Below, piece by piece: positions 48,145 through 56,910 of a stretch of 64,000 nucleotides of DNA (its first letter is position 1; the number at the start of each line of letters is the position of its first letter). A program made the translations under genes and the position numbers. Location of the stretch: assembly GCA_964489525.1 (NCBI GenBank), contig CAZAYY010000006.1, positions 124,001 to 188,000 on the forward strand, in the 5' to 3' direction. This stretch comes from CAZAYY01 sp964489525. Lineage in GTDB: Bacteria; Chloroflexota; Anaerolineae; Anaerolineales; JABWBV01. Below the pieces are notes generated by a model. That model had not been told where the DNA came from. It made no database searches and saw only the letters and a list, made by a program, of their open reading frames with translations.

Positions 48145-49860
48145 TCAATCCGCGTTCGGTGAAGGTGCTGCCAGTTCAGCCTCTTGAGACCCATCCGGTT
48201 CAAACACCTCTTCCTCTGGTTCTGGGTCTGCCTCCTGGAGTGGTGAAACCCCGGTATATGCGGAAGCCGCACGCATAAAGCCCACAAAAAGCGGATGGGG
48301 CCGGTTCGGCCGCGAACGGAACTCCGGATGAAACTGGGTCCCCACCATAAACGGGTGAGTCCCCTGGTTTAACTCACTGATTTCAACCAGGCGGCCATCC
48401 GGGGAAAGCCCCGAGAAAACCATCCCGGCCTGGCTGAATCGTTCGCGGTAGGTGTTGTTAAACTCAAAGCGGTGGCGGTGCCGTTCCTGGACCATTTTAT
48501 CCCCATATGCCTCTGCAGCCAGGCTGCCTGGCTGCAGCATGCAAGGATACAACCCCAGCCGCATGGTTCCACCCATGTCAGCCACATACCGCTGGTCGGG
48601 CATCAGGTCAATCACAGGGTGGGGCGTGGAGGGATGGAACTCAGAGGAATTGGCCTGGTCGTCATCCAACACAAAACGGGCAAAGTCAATCACCATCACC
48701 TGCATCCCCAGGCATAAACCCAGGTAGGGAATTTTATTTTCACGCGCAAAGCCAGCCGCCTGGATTTTGCCTTCAATCCCTCGCTCTCCAAATCCACCGG
48801 GCACAATAATGCCATGGGCACTCTTTACCAAATCCCAACCCCGGCCCTTTTCTAACTGCTCCGAATGCACCCAGGCCAGTTCAAGCTCAACGCCCACTTC
48901 CAGGGCAGCATGGCGCAGAGCTTCACGCACGCTGATATATGCATCATGAAGCTCAACATACTTGCCCACCAGGGCAATTTTCACCTTGGGCTTTTCCTGA
49001 CGGGCCCGTTCAACCAGCCGCTCCCAATCCTTCCACCTGGGTTTGCGGCGTGCTTCCAACTTCAACCGCTTGAGCAGGTAATCACCCAGGCCCGATCGCT
49101 CCACGAGCAGTGGAATTTCATACAACTGATCAGAGGTCACCATCGGGATCACCGCTTTTTTCTTCACATCGCAAAACAAGGCAATTTTGCGAGTAAGTTC
49201 TTCATCAATTGGGTAATCTGAACGGGCAATAATGACATCGGGGGTGATACCAATAGAGCGCAGTTCCGCAACCGAATGTTGGGTTGGCTTGGTTTTTAGT
49301 TCACCCGTTGCCCCGATATACGGCAGCCAGGTAACATGAATGTAAACGGTGTGTTTGCGCCCAATGTCGGTCCGCATCTGGCGCAGCGCCTCCAAAAAAG
49401 GCAGGGATTCAATATCACCTACGGTTCCACCCACTTCAATTAAGACAAAGTCCGCTTCGGTTTTGGTGGCCAGCAGGTTAATCCGGCGCTTGATTTCGTT
49501 GGTAATGTGAGGAATCACCTGGATGGTTCCCCCCAAAAAATCCCCGCGCCGTTCTTTGGCAATAATTTCAGCATATACCTGCCCGGTGGTCATGTTGCTA
49601 AGCTGGCTTACACTGATGTCGATAAACCGCTCGTAATGTCCCAGGTCCAGGTCGGTTTCTGCACCGTCGTCGGTTACAAACACTTCACCATGCTGGTATG
49701 GGCTCATCGTACCGGGGTCCACATTGATATAAGGATCCAGTTTCATCACCGCCACGGAAAAGCCCCGTTCGCGCAAAACGCGGCCAATTGCAGCCGCGGT
49801 CACGCCTTTACCCACAGAACTAACCACACCGCCGGTGAAAAATAAATATTTTGTTTTCAA
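48145..49860 (-). CDS. pyrG: CTP synthase
   Basis: This is a 571-residue CTP synthase, which aminates UTP to CTP using glutamine. The synthetase domain starts KYLFFTGGVVSSVGKG and includes DPYINVDPGTMSPYQHGEV and LIEVGGTVGDIES. The glutaminase domain has PGGFGERGIEGKI, the nucleophile in YLGLCLGMQ and the His-Glu in GTQFHPEFRSRP. TTG at 49860 is chosen because AGGAGG lies five bases upstream and the protein then starts where the family does. An acidic 30-residue tail follows the catalytic core. It is separated from the LC7 gene by a terminator. Confidence 0.95.
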   Translation of the reverse strand: MKTKYLFFTGGVVSSVGKGVTAAAIGRVLRERGFSVAVMKLDPYINVDPGTMSPYQHGEVFVTDDGAETDLDLGHYERFIDISVSQLSNMTTGQVYAEIIAKERRGDFLGGTIQVIPHITNEIKRRINLLATKTEADFVLIEVGGTVGDIESLPFLEALRQMRTDIGRKHTVYIHVTWLPYIGATGELKTKPTQHSVAELRSIGITPDVIIARSDYPIDEELTRKIALFCDVKKKAVIPMVTSDQLYEIPLLVERSGLGDYLLKRLKLEARRKPRWKDWERLVERARQEKPKVKIALVGKYVELHDAYISVREALRHAALEVGVELELAWVHSEQLEKGRGWDLVKSAHGIIVPGGFGERGIEGKIQAAGFARENKIPYLGLCLGMQVMVIDFARFVLDDDQANSSEFHPSTPHPVIDLMPDQRYVADMGGTMRLGLYPCMLQPGSLAAEAYGDKMVQERHRHRFEFNNTYRERFSQAGMVFSGLSPDGRLVEISELNQGTHPFMVGTQFHPEFRSRPNRPHPLFVGFMRAASAYTGVSPLQEADPEPEEEVFEPDGSQEAELAAPSPNAD

Positions 49861-49914
49861 GAGGTCCTCCTGTTTCAATCCAACAAACGATGCAACGGTT
49901 TGTACTTTTTTTGA

Positions 49915-49958
49915 TTTTAAAAGAGAAGTGGGGAGAGCCGCTGCCGGGCTCTCCCCAC
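49915..49958 (-). terminator. Terminator of the LC7 gene
   Basis: A perfect 12-base stem (49928-49939 with 49947-49958) and 7-base loop are followed on the minus strand by TTCTCTTTT. It separates the LC7 transcript from pyrG. Confidence 0.75.
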
Positions 49959-49994
49959 CTGTTTATTACCCATTAAGGCTGGCTGGTATTTTCA

Positions 49995-50369
49995 TTACCC
50001 CACCAATCTTGCTAAATCCTGTGCAGCCCGGCGCATCTCCAGGAAGATCAACCCCAGGCGCGCATTGTGGCGCGCCAAACCGGTTAAAACCGCCTCATCG
50101 CCTACTGCGGTCAACACAACATAACCGCCCACACCCTTGATATACACCTCGTCAAGAGACCCGCGGCCCAGCTCCATCGCAATTCGTTCGCCCAGGCTGA
50201 GCATCGCCGCAGACATGGCCGAAACACGGTCTTCTTCCGATCCCTGGGGTAAAGCAGAGGCAATAATCAGGCCATCCACAGAAACCACTGCCGAGGCTTC
50301 AATATCCGGGGAGGCTATTTGTAATTCTCGCAATCGAGCAACCATTTGTTCTGTGCGGGAAAGTGCCAT
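49995..50369 (-). CDS. Roadblock/LC7-domain protein, copy A
   Basis: This is a 124-residue Roadblock/LC7 protein of the MglB-like type. These proteins dimerise and often act on small Ras-like GTPases, as MglB does on MglA. The core ASAVVSVDGLIIASALPQ, then SAMSAAMLSLGERIA and GGYVVLTAVGDEAVLT, is typical. The ATG at 50369 follows AAGGAA; the frame opens ten codons earlier. A close paralogue, about three quarters identical by eye, is at 62437. No small GTPase gene is adjacent or elsewhere in the window. Confidence 0.9.
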   Translation of the reverse strand: MALSRTEQMVARLRELQIASPDIEASAVVSVDGLIIASALPQGSEEDRVSAMSAAMLSLGERIAMELGRGSLDEVYIKGVGGYVVLTAVGDEAVLTGLARHNARLGLIFLEMRRAAQDLARLVG

Positions 50370-50486
50370 CGCTTTTTCCTTCAGATCAGGGTTAACCAAA
50401 AATAATTACACCAAAGTTTACCATAAGAAAGTGGTTTTCGCAAAATTTGATTTTTTCTGCGCTTCATGTTAAACTTAACAATTGTC

Positions 50487-51149
50487 ATGCGGCCTGAACG
50501 TGCTTTCCTGGTGGTTGTGTTTTTCCTGATGGTGGGAGGTGCTCTCCAACCCTGGCCTGCTCGCGCCCAAGAAAACAGCCCAGAAATCGGGCTGAACAAC
50601 CCAACCGCAGGGGCTGCTTTGCAAGGCTTGGTGACATTCTCCGGGCGCAGCGCGACTGCCGGGTTTTCCTCAGCAGCGATTTACTTTGGGTATCCAAACG
50701 ACCCCACGCAAACCTGGTTTGTGATTGCCGAAAACATTCCCCCCATAGAAGATGGCACCCTTGCCACCTGGGATACCTTTCAAATTTCCGATGGCATTTA
50801 CAACCTGCTTCTGGTGGTTGTTCTGCAAGACCAGTCCAAACTGACCTCCCTGGTTGAAGGGGTTCGGGTACGCAACTATAACCCGATTGAAACCAACACC
50901 CCCACGGCTGTCCCTTCTCCCACCCCTTCTCCCACTTTCGACCTGACCCAGGCTTTTCAACCCAGCAGCACCCCAACACCCACCCTTGAACCCTCCTCAA
51001 CCCCCACACCCACACCAATGCCCCCGAACCCCGCCCGGCTCGAAGTGCCCCAGGTTGGTTGGGCATTGTTGGTTGGCGCAGGTGGCAGCGGGTTAATTTT
51101 TATCCTGATAGGCATTTACCTTTCTATCCGGAGGATTGCACGCCGATGA
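50487..51149 (+). CDS. Secreted protein with Pro/Thr-rich stalk and C-terminal membrane anchor
   Basis: This is a protein of about 220 residues with a signal peptide (RPERAFLVVVFFLMVGGALQ, cleavage near AQA/R), a beta-rich domain of about 100 residues, a low-complexity Pro/Thr/Ser stalk (about 130-175) and a C-terminal membrane helix followed by a basic tail (SIRRIARR). It would be displayed at the outer face of the cytoplasmic membrane. I do not recognise the globular domain. The ATG at 50487 is taken, although an ATG seven codons earlier is possible and neither has a clear ribosome site. It overlaps pth as ATGA. Confidence 0.75.
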   Translation: MRPERAFLVVVFFLMVGGALQPWPARAQENSPEIGLNNPTAGAALQGLVTFSGRSATAGFSSAAIYFGYPNDPTQTWFVIAENIPPIEDGTLATWDTFQISDGIYNLLLVVVLQDQSKLTSLVEGVRVRNYNPIETNTPTAVPSPTPSPTFDLTQAFQPSSTPTPTLEPSSTPTPTPMPPNPARLEVPQVGWALLVGAGGSGLIFILIGIYLSIRRIARR

Positions 51150-51853
51150 CCCCTCAAAAAAACAGCCCTGACATCAACCCCCTGGAAACCTTAACCCAGG
51201 CGATTGAAAAGGTGCGCGGCGTACAGCCCACACCCGAACCCGCCAGCAGCCCCGAAAAGGTCCCAGAAACCCGAAAAAACCAGACCTTTTTGATTGTAGG
51301 GCTGGGCAACCCGGGAAAAGAATATACCAACACTCGCCACAACATTGGCTTTATGGTGGTAGATTCCCTGGCCGCCAGGCTGGGTGTCAAATTCTCTCGC
51401 TTGCAATCTCGCGCCCTGGTTACAGATGCCCGGCATGAAAACCACAAACTTATTCTTGCCAAGCCGCAAACCTACATGAACGAATCTGGCCAGGCAGTGA
51501 GCGCGTTAATGAACTTTTATAAAATCTCGCCCGACAACATCCTGGTGGCTTTTGATGATATGGATATTCCTCTCGGCGCCTTGCGAATTCGCCCTAAAGG
51601 AGGCTCGGGTGGGCAAAAGGGGATGAAATCCATCATCCAACACCTGGGCAACACCGATGGTTTTCCCCGGCTGCGGCTTGGGCTGGGGCGGCCTCCGGGT
51701 CGCATGGACCCGGCCGACTTTTTGCTGCAAAACTTTTCAGCGGCCGAGAAAGTTATCCTCCCCGAAATGCTGGCCAAGGCGGTTGACGCCATCCTGACTT
51801 ATGTGGATGACGGGCTGGTTGCGGCCATGAACCAGTACAATGCCAGCGCCTGA
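51146..51853 (+). CDS. pth: Peptidyl-tRNA hydrolase with N-terminal extension
   Basis: This is a 235-residue Pth, which releases tRNA from peptidyl-tRNA dropped by ribosomes. The catalytic His is in YTNTRHNIGF, Asp in AFDDMDIPLG, and Asn in TYMNESGQAV. The family core starts at FLIVGLGNPG near residue 48, so about 45 residues are an extra, Pro-rich N-terminal extension. The start ATG overlaps the stop of the upstream gene as ATGA, so the extension is real unless internal initiation occurs. mfd follows after 21 bases, a common bacterial neighbourhood. Confidence 0.92.
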   Translation: MTPQKNSPDINPLETLTQAIEKVRGVQPTPEPASSPEKVPETRKNQTFLIVGLGNPGKEYTNTRHNIGFMVVDSLAARLGVKFSRLQSRALVTDARHENHKLILAKPQTYMNESGQAVSALMNFYKISPDNILVAFDDMDIPLGALRIRPKGGSGGQKGMKSIIQHLGNTDGFPRLRLGLGRPPGRMDPADFLLQNFSAAEKVILPEMLAKAVDAILTYVDDGLVAAMNQYNASA

Positions 51854-51874
51854 GCTGGTCCGCGAGGAAATCAA

Positions 51875-54800
51875 ATGATTCTCACTTCGTCTCTGGTTCC
51901 TTTCCTATCATCTTCCCTGGTTTTTCAGCGGTTGATGACCCAGGTCCGGGCTTATGAACCCCTGGATAACCTGTCTTTACCACGGGCTGCTCGTTTGGCA
52001 GTCACTGCCGCGCTGCATCTGAGCCTGAACGAACCTGTCTTGCTGCTTACCGACAGGGCAGACCACGCCCTGACCCTGGTGGACGAACTTTCTCTCTGGC
52101 TTCCCGACACGCCCATTTTACGCTATCGCGAACCCACCCCGCTTTTTTATGAAGATTCTCCCTGGAGTGAAACCACCCGGCGCGACAGGCTAAATGTGCT
52201 AACCACACTGGCAGCCTACCATATTCCGGGTGCACTGCCCCCACAGGCAACCACCGATACGCCATGGACACTCGAAAACGCAGAAGGCAGATCCGACCTG
52301 AGCCGTGAGGAAACCCGGCGGCAAATCTGGAATCAACTGCGCGGGGTTCTTTCCCCCATCAAAGCCCCCATCATCGTTGCCCCCGTTCGGGCTGTAATGG
52401 CGCGCACCTTGCCGCGCCGGGAATTCATTAAATTCACCCGGCGGCTGAAGCCAGGCCAAATCATCCAACCGGCAACCCTGGCTGCAGACCTGGTTCGGAT
52501 GGGGTACGAATCTGCCGAAACCGTGGTGGCTGCCGGGCAGTTCAGCCGGCGGGGCGGCATTCTGGACATCTGGCCCCCCGCACAAGATTCCCCCTTGCGG
52601 CTGGACTTTTTCGGGGACGAAATTGACTCCCTGCGCCATTTTGACCCAACCACCCAAAGAACCACGGAAAAAATCCAATCGGCACTGCTGACCCCGGCCC
52701 GTGAATTTATCGTCCCTAACCCGAGCCGCGATCACGCAGAAGAAAAAATCTATTCCGAATACCACTTGCCCCAGCTGCACCACCCGGCCAGCCTGCTCGA
52801 TTATCTGACAGATCGCTCTTTGGTTTTGGTAGATGACCTGGAAGCCATAGAAGCGCTCAGCCACGAAATTGAAGTCAAAGCGATAGAGCGGCGCTCCGAG
52901 GGGATTCGCGATGGAAAATTTTCCGAAGATGAGCCCCTGCCTTACACACCCTGGAGCGAGCTGTTCGATGCGCTTACATTCAAACGCTACATTCAGCTTG
53001 GCCCGGTAACCGAAAGCGGCGGGGTTTTTTCTGGCAAATCAGATGTCACCCGCCTTTTCAGCCCCAACACGCGCTTCGGTGGGCGGGTTAAAGCCGTCCT
53101 CAATCACATGCAGCACCAGGCCAACCGGGGCGACCAGGTGGTGATTGTTTCGCGCCAATCGTCTCGTTTGCAAGAACTATGGAATGAGCACATTGCCCAC
53201 CAGGGACAGCCTGCGCTTCCGCCCATCTTCATCCAGGGCACCCTGACCGATGGCTTCGTGCTTTCGCCGCCGGGCGAACGCCGCACCCACCTGCTCACCG
53301 ATGGCGAAATTTTCGGTTGGCGCAGACCCACCCCCCGCAAAGCTGCCCAACTGGCGGCAAAAACCCCTGAAACCGCTTATGCCGATTTGCAGGTGGGCGA
53401 CTGGGTGGTTCATGTAGATTATGGTATCGGGCGTTTTGTGGGGTTGGTGCATCGCCTGATTGATCAGATGGAACGCGAGTACCTGGTCATTGAATACGAC
53501 AATAACGACCAGCTCTTTGTCCCTGTTTACCAGGCCGACCGCCTCACTCGCTACATCGGGCCAGATGGACGGGAACCCGTTCCCACTCGCCTGAACAGTG
53601 GAGAATGGAAAAAAGCCCGGGCCGAGGTCTCCGAAGCTGTTAAACAGGTCGCTGAAGACCTGCTGGACCTCTATGCTCGCCGCCAGGTGGTGGAAGGGTA
53701 TGCCTTCAGCCCGGACGGCGATTGGCAGCGAGAACTGGAAGCGAGCTTCCCGTACACAGAAACCGATGACCAGCTGCGCGTTATTGGCGAAGTAAAAAAC
53801 GATATGCAAAACCTACGCCCGATGGACCGCTTGATTTGCGGCGATGTTGGTTATGGCAAAACGGAAGTAGCCTTACGCGCCGCATTTAAGGCTGTAATGG
53901 ATGGCAAACAGGTTGCCATCCTGGTGCCAACCACCATCCTGGCCCAGCAACATTTCAACAACTTCCGCGAAAGGCTGCTGCCTTTTCCGGTTTCCCTGGA
54001 AATGCTCTCGCGTTTTCGCTCCGATCGAGAACAAGATGAAATCATTCGAAAACTTGGGCTTGGAGGTTTGGATATCATCATCGGCACCCACCGCCTGCTC
54101 TCAAAAGATGTCACCTTCAAAGACCTGGGCTTGCTGATTATTGACGAAGAGCAGCGCTTTGGGGTTACCCACAAAGAACGGCTGAAACAAATGCGCACAG
54201 AAGTGGACGTTTTAACCATGACAGCCACCCCCATTCCACGGACCCTGTACATGGCCCTCACCGGGGTTCGAGATATCTCCACCATCAATACCCCGCCCGA
54301 AGAACGCCTGCCCATCATTACCCATGTTGGACCGTACGACCAAAAAACAGTTCGCAACGCCATCTTACGCGAACTGGAAAGGGGCGGACAGGTATTTTTT
54401 GTTCATAACCGGGTGCAAACCATCTGGGCAATGCACGCTCACCTGCTCGACCTTGTTCCCGAAGCACGGGTGGGCGTTGCCCACGGGCAAATGCCCGAAA
54501 AAGAACTTGCTCAACGCATGCAAGAATTTACCAATGGCGAAATTGACATCTTGCTCTCAACCTCCATTATTGAAGCTGGTCTTGACATCCCGAATGCCAA
54601 CACATTGATTGTTGACCGCGCCGACACCTTTGGCCTGGCCCAACTCTACCAGCTGCGTGGGCGGGTAGGCCGCGGCAACCACCAGGCTTACGCCTACTTT
54701 TTGAAGCACCGCAAAAAATCCCCCACACCCGAAGGCCGGCTGCGGCTCGAAACCCTGGCCGAACAAACCGACCTGGGAGCCGGGTTTAACATCGCTATGC

Positions 54801-55462
54801 GCGACCTGGAAATTCGCGGCGCTGGTGATTTTTTGGGCAGCCGCCAACACGGGCACATCGCCGCAGTTGGGTTCCACCTCTACACCCGACTGCTGGCCCA
54901 GGCTGTGCGCCAGCATACTGGTGGAAAACCAACCCCCGAAAAACCAGCCCCAAGTCCTCTTTCCGAGCTGGCAGCCGTATATACCACTCGCCCATTGGTG
55001 AATGTAGATCTGCCGCTGCCAGCCTCCATTCCAACCCAGTATATCCCCGACCGCGATACACGCCTGCATCTCTATCGCCGGATTGCCGACCTGAGAACGC
55101 AGGCAGATGCGGATTCTCTCGAAAGGGAGTTTATCGACCGGTTTGGCCCACCCCCTGAAGAAGTTGGATACCTATTATTCCAAATTAAAGTGAAAGTATT
55201 TGCCGAAATCATTGGCATTCAGAGCGTTTTCCCAGAAGCCGGGGTAATTGTGTTACGCTATCCGGCGCTGCCAGAAAACGCCCCAGCCCGGCGCTTTCCA
55301 TACCTTGGACCTGACATCCGAACCGGCAAAAACGCCTTAAGAATGCCGCTTACCGGCAGCCGGCCAGAGTGGATGGCGCGTCTGCTGCTGGTTTTGCAAG
55401 AGCTGGCGACAGAGGCAGGCCACCAAGTAAGCACCAGCCCGGCGGCCGAACCCATAACCTGA
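51875..55462 (+). CDS. mfd: Transcription-repair coupling factor
   Basis: This 1195-residue Mfd removes RNA polymerase stalled at DNA lesions and recruits UvrA. The N-terminal UvrB-like region contains FSRRGGILDIWPP. The RNA-polymerase-interaction domain is at about residue 508 (GDWVVHVDYGIGRFVG). The helicase has Walker A GDVGYGKTEVA (about 656), motif II IIDEEQRFG (about 757) and TATPIPRTL. Motif VI and the TRG region read YQLRGRVGRG. The C-terminal TRCF domain is present. GAGGA stands upstream of the ATG. Length is normal. Confidence 0.96.
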   Translation: MILTSSLVPFLSSSLVFQRLMTQVRAYEPLDNLSLPRAARLAVTAALHLSLNEPVLLLTDRADHALTLVDELSLWLPDTPILRYREPTPLFYEDSPWSETTRRDRLNVLTTLAAYHIPGALPPQATTDTPWTLENAEGRSDLSREETRRQIWNQLRGVLSPIKAPIIVAPVRAVMARTLPRREFIKFTRRLKPGQIIQPATLAADLVRMGYESAETVVAAGQFSRRGGILDIWPPAQDSPLRLDFFGDEIDSLRHFDPTTQRTTEKIQSALLTPAREFIVPNPSRDHAEEKIYSEYHLPQLHHPASLLDYLTDRSLVLVDDLEAIEALSHEIEVKAIERRSEGIRDGKFSEDEPLPYTPWSELFDALTFKRYIQLGPVTESGGVFSGKSDVTRLFSPNTRFGGRVKAVLNHMQHQANRGDQVVIVSRQSSRLQELWNEHIAHQGQPALPPIFIQGTLTDGFVLSPPGERRTHLLTDGEIFGWRRPTPRKAAQLAAKTPETAYADLQVGDWVVHVDYGIGRFVGLVHRLIDQMEREYLVIEYDNNDQLFVPVYQADRLTRYIGPDGREPVPTRLNSGEWKKARAEVSEAVKQVAEDLLDLYARRQVVEGYAFSPDGDWQRELEASFPYTETDDQLRVIGEVKNDMQNLRPMDRLICGDVGYGKTEVALRAAFKAVMDGKQVAILVPTTILAQQHFNNFRERLLPFPVSLEMLSRFRSDREQDEIIRKLGLGGLDIIIGTHRLLSKDVTFKDLGLLIIDEEQRFGVTHKERLKQMRTEVDVLTMTATPIPRTLYMALTGVRDISTINTPPEERLPIITHVGPYDQKTVRNAILRELERGGQVFFVHNRVQTIWAMHAHLLDLVPEARVGVAHGQMPEKELAQRMQEFTNGEIDILLSTSIIEAGLDIPNANTLIVDRADTFGLAQLYQLRGRVGRGNHQAYAYFLKHRKKSPTPEGRLRLETLAEQTDLGAGFNIAMRDLEIRGAGDFLGSRQHGHIAAVGFHLYTRLLAQAVRQHTGGKPTPEKPAPSPLSELAAVYTTRPLVNVDLPLPASIPTQYIPDRDTRLHLYRRIADLRTQADADSLEREFIDRFGPPPEEVGYLLFQIKVKVFAEIIGIQSVFPEAGVIVLRYPALPENAPARRFPYLGPDIRTGKNALRMPLTGSRPEWMARLLLVLQELATEAGHQVSTSPAAEPIT

Positions 55463-55523
55463 ACCAGGAAAAAACCAACCCACCTCCAAAACCTTAACAC
55501 CAATCACCTGAAAAGGAGTTACC

Positions 55524-56828
55524 ATGCAGTTTAAAAAAATTTGCGTCATCGGCCTTGGATACATTGGCCTGCCAACCGCCAGCACATTCGCCACCCACGG
55601 TGTGCAGGTTTTGGGTGTAGACATTGACCCCCATGTCATCAATACCCTGCGCAGCGGAGAAATCCACATTCACGAACCCGGTCTGCGAACCCTTGTGCAG
55701 GATGCGCTGCGGTCCGGAAACCTGGCAATTGGCCTTTCGGTAGAACCTGCAGATGCCTTCATCATTGCTGTGCCTACGCCAATTCTGCCAGATAAATCTG
55801 CCGATATGCGCGCTGTGGTTTCGGCCGCCGAGAGTATCGTGGCCCACTTAAGACCCGGCAACCTTGTGGTTCTGGAATCCACCTCTCCACCGCGCACCAC
55901 GATGGACCTACTTATTCCCATTCTTGAACAGTCGGGGTTAAAAGCAGGGGCTGATTTTAACCTGGCCTATTCTCCTGAACGGGTGCTGCCTGGACAAATT
56001 TTGCGCGAACTGGTTGAAAATGCCCGGGTAATTGGCGGGATCGACCGCGCCTCAGCTGAAGCCGGGCGGGATCTGTACACTGCTTTTGTGAAAGGCGAAA
56101 TTGTAGAAACTGATGCAACCGCCGCCGAAATGGTCAAACTCATGGAAAACACCTACCGGGATGTAAACATTGCCATCGCCAACGAGTTTGCCCGCCTGGC
56201 AGATAAATTCGGTGTGAACATCTGGGAGGCCATCGAAATCGCCAACCGCCACCCAAGGGTGAATATTCTGCGTCCCGGGCCAGGCGTGGGTGGGCACTGC
56301 ATCAGTGTGGACCCGTGGTTTTTTGTGCAAACTGCCCCAGAACTGACCCGGCTGATTCTGGCCTCCCGGCAGGTGAACGACAGCCAACCCCACTTTGTTT
56401 ACCACATGCTTAACCGAATTTTGGGTGGGTTAGCTGGCAAACGCGTGGCCGCTTTAGGTTTGGCCTACAAACCCGACGTAGACGACCTGCGCGAAAGCCC
56501 GGCAATTGAAGTGGCCCACCTGCTGGCAGATGCCGGGGCCGAAGTCCGGGCTTTTGAACCCTTCAAGCCCAACGCAAACCCCTCGAAAGTGCAGATGTGT
56601 GCCTCGCTGGAGGAAGCATTGAAAGATGCCGACGTCCTCCTGGTTTTGGTGGCACACTCGCAGTTTAAAGCCATCCAACCCCGGCAGGTTGCCAAGCTTA
56701 CCTCAACCTGCGTAGTGCTGGATACCGTTCACATTCTGGACGAAAGCGAATGGAAAACAGCCGGCTTCAATTTCTACTACCTGGGCGACGGCTCCGCCTT
56801 TAACGCTTCCGGCTTACAGGCTGGTTAA
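55524..56828 (+). CDS. UDP-sugar 6-dehydrogenase, WecC-like
   Basis: This is a 434-residue nucleotide-sugar dehydrogenase most like UDP-N-acetyl-D-mannosamine dehydrogenase. NAD binds at ICVIGLGYIGLPTA. FIIAVPTPI and ESTSPPRTTMD are typical of the WecC group. The catalytic Lys is in AEMVKLMENTYRDVNIA, and the catalytic Cys in GPGVGGHCISVDPWF. The product would be a uronic acid used in surface polysaccharide. AAGGAG precedes the ATG. It follows mfd by 61 bases and precedes the ligase/TPR gene, consistent with a polysaccharide role. Exact substrate is not certain. Confidence 0.87.
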   Translation: MQFKKICVIGLGYIGLPTASTFATHGVQVLGVDIDPHVINTLRSGEIHIHEPGLRTLVQDALRSGNLAIGLSVEPADAFIIAVPTPILPDKSADMRAVVSAAESIVAHLRPGNLVVLESTSPPRTTMDLLIPILEQSGLKAGADFNLAYSPERVLPGQILRELVENARVIGGIDRASAEAGRDLYTAFVKGEIVETDATAAEMVKLMENTYRDVNIAIANEFARLADKFGVNIWEAIEIANRHPRVNILRPGPGVGGHCISVDPWFFVQTAPELTRLILASRQVNDSQPHFVYHMLNRILGGLAGKRVAALGLAYKPDVDDLRESPAIEVAHLLADAGAEVRAFEPFKPNANPSKVQMCASLEEALKDADVLLVLVAHSQFKAIQPRQVAKLTSTCVVLDTVHILDESEWKTAGFNFYYLGDGSAFNASGLQAG

Positions 56829-56910
56829 GAAAATCGCGGTGCGCTTGCCGGATTGCTGCTTTTATGATAAGGTAAGTTCTTAAACCAACTCAACGCTTGC
56901 AGGAAAAAAT

